Source: Rhizophagus clarus (lineage: Eukaryota > Glomeromycota > Glomeromycetes > Glomerales > Glomeraceae). Taken from it: a stretch of 64,000 bases of DNA. The position numbers were made by a program, and so were the translations under genes. The first letter of the stretch is position 1; every line of letters starts with the position of its first letter. Below the pieces are notes generated by a model. The model saw only the letters and a program-made list of their open reading frames with translations, had not been told where the DNA came from and made no database searches. Location: assembly GCA_015698045.1 (NCBI GenBank), contig BLAL01000246.1, positions 1,674,001-1,738,000 of the forward strand. The letters are read 5' to 3'. Below are positions 32,690-43,689 of the stretch, piece by piece.

Positions 32690-33226
32690 ATGGAAAGGCC
32701 ATCAACACCTCCAAGTATTTTGAGATTACAAAGTGATTAAGAATTTGAGCTACCAGCTCCCAGACAAGATGATAGATCCATTAGTGAATATTTTGAGTTT
32801 ATAAAATTTTATGCTTTACTCTGGAATAAGGATTTGGATGATGTAGACATTAAAGTAAAATTCATCGTTGGATTATCACCAGATAATAAAAAGCGTGTAG
32901 AAGAGTTTGGAGTTAAAAAACCATTAAAAGAAATAGTTAATTATTTAGTTAGAGAACCAACACTTTCTACTGAAATACAGAAATATAAAGCAGGAGAGCT
33001 GAAATAAGGTAATGAATCAATAAGGAAATTTTATCAAAAATTAGAAAGGCTTAGAAAGCTTTCTTAATGTGATAAGGAAGATCTTAGAAAGAAAATCTTT
33101 TGTGGAATTTCATCTAAAAATCAAGATGAAGTCAAATTATGGGGAATAAATCTCCCTTTGGATGAGTTGATAGAAAGGCTTGAAACAGAACCAGGAAAAC
33201 TAATAATAGAGGTCACCGGACAATAG
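32690..33226 (+). pseudogene. Second gag-like gene with two capsid C-terminal-like domains
   Basis: One frame of 179 codons from ATG 32690 (MERPSTPPSILRLQSD) with three TAA stops, each one C-to-T away from CAA. Two related ~60-residue segments are visible: SISEYFEFIKFYALLWNKD through VVGLSPDN-like FIVGLSPDN and KKPLKEIVNYL; then SIRKFYQKLERLRKLS through FCGISSKNQDEV and NLPLDELIERLE. Each has the layout of the gag C-terminal domain found once in the gag gene (VRDFYDKVRRSAELL, FLRGLNDD, IEELVGLLERVE). So the protein looks like a duplicated capsid C-terminal domain. No zinc knuckle. Confidence 0.65.
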
Positions 33227-33483
33227 TAAATTGGTGAGTTTACCCAAATTAAAAATATTTTGCATAAGTAATTGACTTAAAAATCTAACAATCCTACACA
33301 GGAATGTCTGAAGAATATAATGAACCATAAATTATTCTTGTAAAATTAATATTAACTGAGATCATTAAATTTTCTGAAAAAATTTTTATAATAATGCGAA
33401 CCACTTTTAAAAAAATTTATTAATTATGCGAACCACCCTTTTGTATTACACAGAATATATAAAAATTTAAATTGAGTGTATAA

Positions 33484-33658
33484 ATGGCAAATTTAACTCT
33501 AACCTTAAGCAGATATTGTTAGTCCACACATTTTGGTTTCATTAAAAATTGAATATATCAAAAATTTAATCAACTTTACTAGTGTGCCGGGTGCTACGGT
33601 AACTTCTATTATAAGATTTCCCAGTCCTCTTGAAACACTAGAACAACTTTCTGAATAA
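33484..33658 (+). pseudogene. Small broken open frame before the right TIR
   Basis: ATG 33484 gives MANLTLTLS, then a one-base frame change into ADIVSPHILVSLKIEYIKN and SVPGATVTSIIRFPSPLETL, ending at TAA 33656-33658. Composition and length of open frame look coding. No family recognised. It is the last gene-like item before the right terminal repeat. Confidence 0.35.
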
Positions 33659-33712
33659 TGTAGAGTGCCGATCATTTAGTAACATACTAAACAAAACAAT
33701 GTTTGAATATAG

Positions 33713-35225
33713 ATTTTTTTTTCAGGTATATTTGTATGCTATTGGGAGATATAGATGAAATTTTTGCATATCTACTTGGGCTTTAAAGTGCATTTAAGCT
33801 CATTCCTGAAAATGGGACAGATTGGGCCAGATGGGACGTGTTAAATACCCAAAAATAAAAAGTTTTTTGGAAAATATCTCTCCTCAAAACTTTTTTTATA
33901 TTTATCTGTCCTATTGTAGGACCCCAGAAACTCTATATAAAGGTTGGTCTAAATTTTGGGAAATTTACTATTAATTTTACCCAGTTTAAATCAAAAATTT
34001 ACTAGTAATATTACCTAACTTAGAAATAACCTTGAATATTTCCTATTGTATTTTACCCAAAATAAAAATAACTTATTATGTTCTTATATAAGCAGTTTAT
34101 TAATAAAATGCAGAATATTATACAATTTATTAATAAGAATTAATACTAAAATATTAATCATATGTTTTTGTGAAAAGAAATCAAAAATTTCCCAAGAATT
34201 TCCTATTAAACATAAACGACCAATTAGATTAATAACCGTTGAATTAGTGCAAATTATATCCAGATTATTATTATCAAAGTGATAAAATCACTTGTTTTGG
34301 AGATAATTTATAGGACTTTCAGCTTGCATCTTTGAAAAGAAAAAAAAAATAGAAAAAGAAAACTTTTTTTTTTTTTTAAATAAGGCCAATAATGCATTTT
34401 TATTGATGGAAATCATAAAATAAGTTTTACGCGCTAAGCAATACATCAAAAAATACCTATAGATCATACACTAAAGTATGTATCTATATAATTGGTCTAT
34501 CTAGTCTAAGGGTAAAACTAAACTAAACCATCCTAAAAAAAAGTTAGTGGGGGTATTATTGTTCAGATATCTCCTAAAAAACACAAAATTGTCCGTTAAA
34601 AAAAATAACTAAATAATTTATTAATAATTTGAATCATGGCATAGAAAAAATTCCATAGAAAAAGAAAACTGATTTATCGTGATTTTTACAAAATGTACAG
34701 TATATATATATTACCCCTATAAAATTGCATATGCTCATTACCCATTATAGTAATAACCTCGAAAGTGATTATAGGACTTTTACCCATCTTATAAAACAAC
34801 AATTTTATTTTTACCTGATTTAAGAACTAACCTAAAATTTTTTTATAATAACATTACCCAACTTAACAAGTAACAATTTTGGATTTTACATAATAAATTT
34901 ACCCATTTTAACAGCAACCTCTATATAGAGTTTCCAGGGTTCTCTTATTGTCCTATCTGTCCTATACTCTTCTTTGTTATTCGTTTTCTCTTTCTTTGTT
35001 TGTTAGATTAGTAATTTGAGTAATTATATATGGGACAGATAGTGGGACAGATAGTGGAATTTTTGGGACAGATGGGTAGGTATGGTATGGATAGGGTTTT
35101 ATCTATGGTATTATTAGAGATGTGCCGTAAAGGTGCTGGGAGGCTAACTGGATAGGAGATCTGGTATGGATCCCTGATGTATACTGGGGCTTTAGCCCAG
35201 GCGACCAGAGATCAGCTCTGACGAC
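33713..35225 (-). repeat. Right terminal inverted repeat of the 22-kb element, split by a MITE
   Basis: Reverse complement of 13014-13503 with scattered substitutions. The copy is interrupted between 33917 and 34952 by the MITE at 33918-34943 plus its duplicated target. The outer end reads ATCAGCTCTGACGAC, followed by ATATA. Confidence 0.92.
33918..34943. mobile_element. 1026-bp MITE with 8-bp duplication in the right TIR
   Basis: Inverted ends: AGGACCCCAGAAACTCTATA on the left and AGAACCCTGGAAACTCTATA (reverse complement) on the right, extending to about 29 bp. The 8-mers CCTATTGT (33910-33917) and CTTATTGT (34944-34951) flank it, with one mismatch. The left TIR, which is uninterrupted, shows the empty site (tgtcctattgtcctat in reverse). 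The interior has many TTACCCA and AATTTACT words in both subterminal zones. Confidence 0.9.
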
Positions 35226-35230
35226 ATATA

Positions 35231-35727
35231 TTATGTTTGCATAAAGTTTATAATAAATATATGTGGATTTATTTTTAAAAAAAGAGTCTTGCTAACTTGC
35301 CCTCAGGTTAAGGGTATAGATCATCATATCACGTGATCATATAAAAATTTTGGCAAAAATCACGATTTTGTAATGGTGCACAAGTAAAAGTTTATCGCGA
35401 ACTGTGTAACTTGAATGAAACTTGTTTATCATATTTTTAAGATCAAGACCAATCTATCTGTAAATTTTTAGTATATGTTTGTTAGTAGTTTTAACCTAAG
35501 AAACAGGTAAGATTTCGTAAAAAGCTGCGAATGCTGGCCTAAAGGTTGCGAATGATGAGTTCGTACTATATATTTTTGTTAAAATAAAAGAATTTAATGA
35601 GAAGAGTTTTGAGTTTAAACTGTTTAGTGTCTATTTTAAAAAAAATTATCTGAAGTTTTATACAAAAAAGTGATTCGTACTAAAAAACCTTTTTTATATA
35701 TAATTATATATATAATATAGAAATAAA
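35231..35727. other. Gap upstream of the RecQ-fusion gene
   Basis: AT-rich. The stretch ATCACGTGATCATAT (35328-35342) is an imperfect palindrome. TTTTGGCAAAAATC at about 35349 has a loose inverted counterpart (AATTTTTGCCATAT) near 40480, after the gene; this may be the remains of element ends. No clear target duplication. Confidence 0.4.
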
Positions 35728-38700
35728 ATGTCCACACCTCAATGGTCCAAAATATTGCTTTCTTCCAATACAAATTATCGACTCTATTCACGAATAAATA
35801 AATCATATTTGATAATGGATACGACACCTGTATTACAAGTTTTAGATAAACATTCTCAATTCCAAGATATTGTGCGAGGTTCAGCAGACGGTGGATACTA
35901 TCATATTAAAGTGGATAATGAAAAAACTTGGGTTCTGATTTTACCTGGGTATACTATTTTTACCAAAATAAAAAATAGTATTTTTCAACTTTCTATCAAT
36001 GTCTCCAATGATCAAAAAATTATGTTTTCCTGGATTAATTTTGGAGAAAATGAAAATGACATTTCTAACATTATTGCCTCTAATTCTCAACCTGATCGGT
36101 TTCAAAGTCTTATTGCATATATTAGTTCTAATGGAAGCATTTCAATTCCTAATCTTCTTGGTTTCAATATATCTGGTATTGTGCGAGTATTAGTAACAGC
36201 TGTTTACCAAAAATATCCTCACTTGTACCCACAATTTCAACCTACTTTCAAAGCTTATCAAGTAACTGAAAAAACAATTGGAGTTGTACAAAGAAAAGCA
36301 AAAAGATTGCGAAGAGAAGTTGAAGATAGTTCATCAGAAACATTCACCCGTGAGGGACTGCTAATTACAATAGGAGAAACAAAACACGTAAATTATGAAG
36401 ATTACATGACATTACTAATAGAAAACAAGCAAACAAAACAATTATTATATAATGCAAATCAGCAAATCAAACATCTTAGACAAAAGATAGATACAATTAT
36501 GCATGAACAAAATAAAATGGATGATAATGAGGAAAATGAGGATCAAGAAGAATGTTTGATGGCGCGTGTTAATAAGATTATTGAAGAATCCAAGCTTGGA
36601 TCAACAATATTAGTTAGTACTGAACAGTTTATGTATTTAGTTTTGCAGCAACCTTGCGGCCATTGTGGTGAAACTTGCTTGATTTACAAAAAAATGAAAG
36701 TTACAACTGTAGGGTTTGGGGTTAAAATTTTAGTATCATGTCAACTTTGTGAAACATCTAGTGAATACACAAATGAATCATCAAATATTAATTTTAACGC
36801 TTGTATAGCAACTGCAGGACTAGTAGGTGGGATAAATAGACGGTCACTTAAAATGGTTCTTGCATGTAAAGTTTCATTTCATCAACGTCAAGCATGCACA
36901 TTTGAAAAAATTATAAGTGCAGCAGGAACTAGTGCAGATATAGCTTTACGAAAGGTTATTGAACATCATAAAATTCAAGGCAAACAAATTATTCCAGTTA
37001 GTTTTGATTGCTCATGGTCGCATGTACGTAATGCCCACCAGGCAAGTGGTGAAATGATTTATGATGGAAGAGATATTGATGGTAATTATATATTTTCTAA
37101 GTTTTGTTTTTATAAATTTTTATAATTTCTTCTAATATTTGAATTGTATACAAAGGTTACTCATATAAACCAATAATTGCCTTTCATATTGTTGAAAAAC
37201 CATGAAAAATAAAAAAAAATGGTGAAGAGAAGATTGTCCAGAAAGGCAATTTTGATTTGAACTCACGTCAAATGGAGCATGCAATTTTGATCGCTCTTAT
37301 TGAAAAATTGACTCCAATTCTTGAAGAACAAGACATATTGCTTAATGTTACAATTGATGGTGATTTAGATTCGAATAAAACATTAGGAAATGTTGGGATT
37401 GTCAATCAAATATTTGCTGATTTGAAACATGTTACTAAAAATATTCGCAAAAATTGTAAGTACCATATTTATTCCTTTATTATACATATATTTGTTCAGT
37501 TATTTACATAATTATATATATTTATTTTAGTAAAAAAGCATACCAAATGGATCGAATATGAACAACATATTATAACATATTTTCAGCATGTGTATATACC
37601 GCAGGTTTCAAAAAAGCAAACGATGAAAATTGTGACCTCCAAGAAAAGGAAATTCGATATATTCAAACTGAAGGTTTGCTTCAGCATTTATGTGACAATC
37701 ATGAATTATGTTGGTCAGAAGTTTGTTGGATCAAGCAAAATCCCAAAATACAACTTAGAGAGCCAACTCTCAAAACAAATACACCTGTTGAACGAAATCA
37801 ATTTAAAATGATGTTAGAAACTATTTTTAGGCTTCCAGTTGGACAAGGGATCAGTACAGTAACACGAACCTCACAAAATGAAGCATTTAATAGGGTTAAA
37901 CTTATCTATACGTCAAAGTTAATTGACTATTCTGCTTCATATCAAACAAGACATACTCTTGCAATCTTACATAACAATGAAGGAATTTGTGAGATGGTAA
38001 ATATAGCACGTCATGCTAGTAATGCTTCTTTATCTCACCAGGATCTTTTGAATATAGCTAAGATTGAAAAAGAGCGTAATCAACAAAGAATAAATAATGT
38101 AGGACGAATTGAGAAACGTAATGCTGAGCATGCCCTTACATTGCAGAATCTACATAAAGATCTTGATTCTTTTAATTGGAATCAGGTAATTATTTTTCCT
38201 TTTCTATGCAAAGAATAAATTAGTTATTTCAACCTTATTTAGAATTTTGATATAACATTTTATAGGAGCTTGTATCTTACGGAAAAAAAGCCCAATACCA
38301 AATTGATTCCAATAGCTTTTGCCCTTCATTTGCCATTCATATTCCTGATTTCAATGAGATAACCAAATGCATTGCATGCCACGCATTTCCAAAATGTACT
38401 GCTAGAGGTCTTTGTCGAGTATGCTGATTTTATGTAGATAATGGTCTGAAAAACCAAATTATTGATAAAAATTATCAACCGAAAAATGAAGTCCCAGAAA
38501 ATGTTAATTTAGATATGATGTGTGAATCGGCACTTGATGGAATTTTCCAGTTTTCAGAGTTTCAGGATGGACAAAAAGATGCAATTAAATCTTTTGTGCA
38601 AAATAATGATACCCTTGTTCTGAAACAAACAGGAGGTGGTAAAAGTTTGTGTTATGCATTGGCATCAGTTATAGCAACAGGAATTACTGTGGTATTTTCT

Positions 38701-40389
38701 CCTTTGAAGGCATTAGTAGACGATCAAGTACTTGAGTTAATTAAAATAGGAATACCTTGTGGTAGTCTTTACGCATCAACAGCTCAACCAATGTGTTACC
38801 AAAGAAAAGTATTTCAAGAAATTGCTTGTGGACTGACACAGATAATTATTACAACTCTCGAAAAATTCAAATTCAATGTTGGATTTCAACAAATGTTAGA
38901 ATGGGTTGGAACCTCTAAAGGAATTTGATTTGTGATAGATGAAGCGCACTGTATTTTAGATCAAGAACATTTTAGGTAACTTTGAATAAATATATTCTTC
39001 TAAATAACTTCTTATCTATTTTTTTTTATTTAGAGATTCTTGGAATTTTCTATGCAACCTCAAAAGAATATTTCCAACTGCACCAATTTTACTTTTAACA
39101 GCTACCTGTTGAATGGTTGATGCACAAGAAATTGTAACACGCCTTGGTATAGATTATCAAAAGATGTCATTGATTCGATCATTTGGAAATAATTCAATTA
39201 TTTATCAAGTACAAAAGAAAAAGGATAATAAAGAACAATTTTTAGGATATTTTGAAAATTATCAATGAAATTGAAGTTGAAAAGTGTATAATTTATTGTG
39301 TATCTATAAAAGAATGTGAAAATTTACTAACAAATCTCCAGGCTAAAGTTCGGAAAGAAGTAATAACTATGTATCATGGTGAATTATCTGCCAAAGAAAA
39401 ATCTAATGCACTTTCACTATGGAAATCAGGAAAAATTCAAATAATTGTAGCAACTAATGCTTTCGGAATGGGAATAAATGAACCAGATGTTCGAGTAGTA
39501 ATTCATGCAGGATTTCTAATGTCAATGGGCAAGTAAATAACAAATTTGTGTATTTATTAGACAATTTGATCTTATCTTTTCATTATAGGAAATCTAATAC
39601 AAGAGAGTGGTCGTGCAGGCCGTGATGGACTACCTGCAAAAGCAATTATTATGTTTAGCCAAAAAGATATTAGAACGGTTATGGGGGTTTACTCAGGAGG
39701 AAAAGACAGGTAAAAATAAAAAAAAATATCGTATTTTGTTTATCCATTCATTTATTATTTTATAAAGAAAGACTAATAAAATTTTTATTACTAACAGTAA
39801 TTCAATTTTAAGTGAAGAAGGACTCGAAGCTTCAAATCGTATCAAATATTTATCTGACGCAAAATATAAAATAAGAGAAGTACTATTTTATTGTTCAACT
39901 GTATATCAATGTCGTAAACAAGCAATTTCCAATTATTTCGCATGGCCAGGTGATCCCGTATCTCAAGAATGTACACTTTGTGATAATTGTATTCGACGTG
40001 CAACTGATAATCCAGTTTATATAGACGTTTGATCGGATGTATTAAAAATGTTGGAAATTATAAATGTAACTACTAAAATGCAACAACAAATAACTAGAAA
40101 CAATATTGTAGATGTATTTAGACAGTCACAGGCAAGGGAAGTAAAAAATCGGTTTGGTAATTTAGCAGTATACCAAGAGAAATTTACAGGGAAATTGAAA
40201 ACTAAAGAAGATGCTCTTTTGTTGTTGGATGATTTGATTTTACGTAAAATAGTTGAAGAAGATATTATATTGAATAGATCTTCAACAGGTCAAACTTGTA
40301 CTTGTAGTGTATTCATTTTTGGCCTCGCTGAAGACGCATTGACAAAAGCTAATATAGAAAATTGGAATTATCTAATAAAAACCAGATAA
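35728..40389 (+). pseudogene. DDE transposase fused to a RecQ-family DNA helicase
   Basis: Start ATG 35728 (MSTPQWSKILLSS). Exons are joined by GT-AG introns, for example 37082-37155, about 37455-37530, about 38186-38263, 38976-39032, 39535-39588 and 39710-39797. The N-terminal half has a four-Cys zinc motif (CGHCGETC, CQLC) and then a MULE/DDE-like core: VSFDCSWSHVRNAHQASGE, VTIDGDLDSNKT, TSQNEAFNRVK. The C-terminal half is RecQ: KQTGGGKSLCYAL (I), VIDEAHCILDQEH (II), LLLTATC (III), ATNAFGMGI (V), QESGRAGRDG (VI), then the RecQ zinc-binding region (CRKQ, CTLCDNC). TGA stops near 37204, 38425, 38927, 39109 and 40030 break it; most fit CGA (Arg) to TGA. A helicase joined to a transposase suggests replicative or repair-linked transposition. 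Dead copy. Confidence 0.8.
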
Positions 40390-40955
40390 ATTGTGTAGCG
40401 GTATTATAATTTTTTAATATACATATCAGTTGTCACATGATTAAGTTTATTGTGATCTACGCGTGATCAACATAAATTTTTGCCATATAAACATCATATT
40501 AATATGAGGGGTAAAACCCTACCCTTAAATCACCTGGGTTAAATCACCCCCTCCCTTTTATAAAATTAATTTTATAATTTATTATTTTATTAAAAATTTC
40601 AGGTTAAACGGTGGTTAAACCACCTGGGTTAAATCACCACCCTTTTCTTTTAAAATTATAAATTTAATATTTAAATTTTCTCATGAATCAACACCTGTCT
40701 ACCTTTACTAACCAATATAATAAGTGGATGCGAAGGTTTGCTGAAGACTTTGGCCTTTCCCTCATGAATCAACTAACCCATTTTTCTTGCTAATAATTGC
40801 CGCTTTACTGCGGCCATTGTTGATCAGCATGATTACATTGATACATCAGTAGATTCGATAATCACATCTACAACCGATAAAGGACCTATATCAAAACTAT
40901 TCAAGAAAAAGTGAAGAAAGCAAAGAAAAATAGAACATTCAGTCCAGACATAATA
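40390..40955. repeat. Cluster of GGTTAAATCACC words
   Basis: CACCTGGGTTAAATCACC occurs twice (about 40528-40545 and 40620-40637), with TTAAACCACC and TTAAACGGTGG variants between. The same words recur at 48365-48450, on the far side of the MULE gene. They may be terminal or subterminal repeats of the MULE element, but I could not define ends or a 9-bp duplication. Confidence 0.5.
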
Positions 40956-40956
40956 T

Positions 40957-41262
40957 TACCACTTTTTTCGCTTACAACTATTGAGACTTTACCCTAACGT
41001 CTTTATTTACTTAGTTTCCACTGATTGCTTTTACCAATTCTTCATTACTTTTGACGAAAGGGATTGGATTACAATATTTCACTCTACTTCACTCTACGAT
41101 TTACCTGTTGCTCTGACTAGTTGGAATCCTTTGGAACAAATACAGAGAGAAAAGTTCTAGGTAGTAGTCATAGTCAATGATATTCCAGATGACTGGATTA
41201 CCACTCCATCCTTTAAACCTTTATTCACTACCAGAGCTAATACCACACCCCTTTTATAGGTC
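40957..41262 (+). pseudogene. Unrecognised coding relic
   Basis: One frame reads YHFFRLQLLRLYPNVFIYLV, STDCFYQFFITFDERDW, and after a TAG near 41159, VVVIVNDIPDDWITTPSFK. It has coding-like composition and is GC-richer than its surroundings. No ATG in context and no family recognised. It may be a remnant of a host gene or another transposon. Confidence 0.3.
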
Positions 41263-43457
41263 CTGTATTAATAACTATAACGAAGATAGAAAGAAATGGG
41301 TCTAAGATACATACCACAAGGGAATAATGATGCATTAGTGAACATGTAATTAGTATGGACTCATCTAACTGTCTGAGCGTATTGGTGATTGATATTTGGT
41401 AGTTAGTTAGGTTTAGGTATTTCATTTTTCTTATTTTAGAAATTTTGTTTTTGAATTATTGGTAATTCTGACAACTTAGTTTTAGCAGGTAGGAGTGGTT
41501 TTGATTTGTAATAGTTTTACTCTATACCTATTTTCCAATTTTAATAAAGAACACTTGTACATAATACGTGTTTCTTAAAAAAAAAATTTTTTTTGACCAC
41601 AATTGTATAACAACTAACAAAAAACACTTTATTTCAACAAAAAAAACAATTTTATTACTGCTAACTTTAACATTCACTATATATTTATATTTCCAGGCAT
41701 CGTGTAGTATAATGATCAGTTTTTTTACGTTTTTGACAATGTCTTGCATGTTTTTGATTACCAAAATCTTGAACCACCAGTCCAGAATATTGATCATCTA
41801 CATTCATGATATCTTGAATAGCTTTTTTCTTTTTTGTGAAATTTCACCTCCTGACTTATACCTATTAGGTTGTCGTCCTTTATGCTTAACTTGTATTAGA
41901 TCTTTAACAATACTATCAATATTTTCTTGATCATTTGATAGCTCTTCTTTCATTTCTTCAATAAAACTTTCAAGTTGATTAACAAGTTCATTGAGTTTAT
42001 CTGCTCGTATAGCATAATCAAGTGCTTTTTTAGTATAACCCATACTGAACCCAAATTTCTGTTTAGGGCCTTGCAGTTGTTTAATATTAGGCGTTTGCCT
42101 AACTTTCTCAAGATGTTGAAGTGATGATTGTGACAAGAAAAAATCTTTTTCATTATTTTTAATTTGATAAACTGGTACTAAATAATGTTCTTGTTGACTT
42201 ATTTGATATTTTTTGTCATTATACCAATGTTGTGGAATAAGTATAATGTAGAATTAAGCATTAGATAAATATGATATAACTTGATAAAAATGTCTGCATG
42301 CAATCTCACAATTGATAAGCCAAAGACATGTACATAAATGTGATCCATCATCAAGTATAATCACATATTGAGATTCTGATTGTTGACCACGATGTCTACT
42401 CACTTTCCATACTTCTTGAACATTATGTAGTAATATATTACCAAGTAATGATGAAAGTAAAGACTGTAATTGATCATAATCGTCTTCTCTAGCAATATTT
42501 GTTTGATAAAAATCATCTATCAACTAAAATAATAAAAAAAAATTTTTGTAAAACTTTGCATATCTTATTTTTTTTGATTATCAATCTCATTAATTGCAAT
42601 ATTCGTAATACATGCTTATTTTGGATAAAATGTGCCATCGGGAAAGTTATATCAGTTCAGATCTGCAGTGATCTGTGATTTTAGCAGATTGCCGCATTTT
42701 TTTAATGCAATTTTGTTAAGAATCTGCGCAATACTGCAGAAATTATTTTTTTTATTTTTTCAAAAATTTTTTTATGAAAAATTTGTGATAATCTCCAAAA
42801 TTGCAGATTTTTAAAAATACTTTGTACAAAAATCTTTAAAGATTTTCACAATTTTCTTCTTTAATTTGATAAACTTTGCATATTTATTTTGATAAACTTT
42901 ACATCACTAATTTTTTAAACTTTTTCAAAGAAACAATTTTTTTCTATCACTTTAAAGAAATAATTTTATAACACTTTTAAAGAAATAATTCTTTTAAAGA
43001 AATAATTTTTTAACACTTTTAAAGAAATAATTTTTTAACACTTTTAAAGAAATAATTTTTTAACGCCTTAAAAAAATTAATTTGTTTAAAGATACCAAAG
43101 AAAAAAAAATAAATTTTTAATGGATTCTTTTTTAAGCTTCGAAGCTTGTCAGATAATCGGACTTTAAGAATAATTTTTTTTAAAAAAAAAAATAAAAAAT
43201 ACTGTTTCTTTATAAGGTTCGAAGTCTTTAAAACAAGTTTTCCAATGTTTGACAGAATGCTAAAGGTACAAGTTCTGGATTCAAACAAAAATTTTTTACT
43301 TATGGTTTTAAAGTGCAGGATGAACGAGAAATTAGGAAGTTTTCAAATTTTGAAGTTTTATAAACAAAAATGGCAAGATCTGTTTTGTGAAGCTATTTTA
43401 AAAATTTTTTTTTTTTGTAGCTTCTTTTATAAGTTTTGGACAAGCCCAAAGCCCTTT

Positions 43458-43625
43458 CCAGACTCTATTTCGAAGGTTAGAGGTCCTGGATGTTAAAGAA
43501 CAGCCCTGGACTCTCCACTTCGAAGGGTAGAGATCCTTGAAGCTGAAGAACAGTTCTGGACTCTCCATTTCAAAGGTTAGAGGTTCTTAACACTGAAGAA
43601 CGGTTCTGGACTCTCCATTTCAAAG
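43458..43625. repeat. ~52-bp tandem repeat, about 3.3 copies
   Basis: Units start CTCTCCATTTCAAAGGTTAG and continue AGGTTCTTAACACTGAAGAA with CGGTTCTGGA at the end. Copies at about 43462, 43511, 43563 and 43613 (partial). The first copy is the most diverged. It precedes the hairpin array in the same element. Confidence 0.75.
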
Positions 43626-43689
43626 GTTAAAGCCTTCAAGTATATTAATTTATTTAACGAATATTATAAATGTTCGATTTTTATATTTT

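Larger units (their letters stand above)
13014..35225 (+). mobile_element. 22.2-kb Polinton/Maverick-like element carrying gag and retropepsin genes
   Basis: The two ends start GTCGTCAGAGCTGA and are inverted copies of ~490 bp (13014-13503; 33713-35225, the latter split by a 1026-bp MITE). ATATA flanks both ends (13009-13013, 35226-35230), a 5-bp duplication, as made by retroviral-type integrases; Polintons usually make 6. Genes inside: SF3 helicase, PolB, A32-like ATPase tail, rve integrase with chromodomain, DUF5679-like protein (Polinton/virus-like set), plus gag, retropepsin and a second gag-like gene. Nested inside are a Tc1 element, a polypurine tract, a DDE-like gene pair and two MITEs. 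Almost every gene carries breaks. Whether the gag module is native or acquired is the main open question. Confidence 0.85.
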
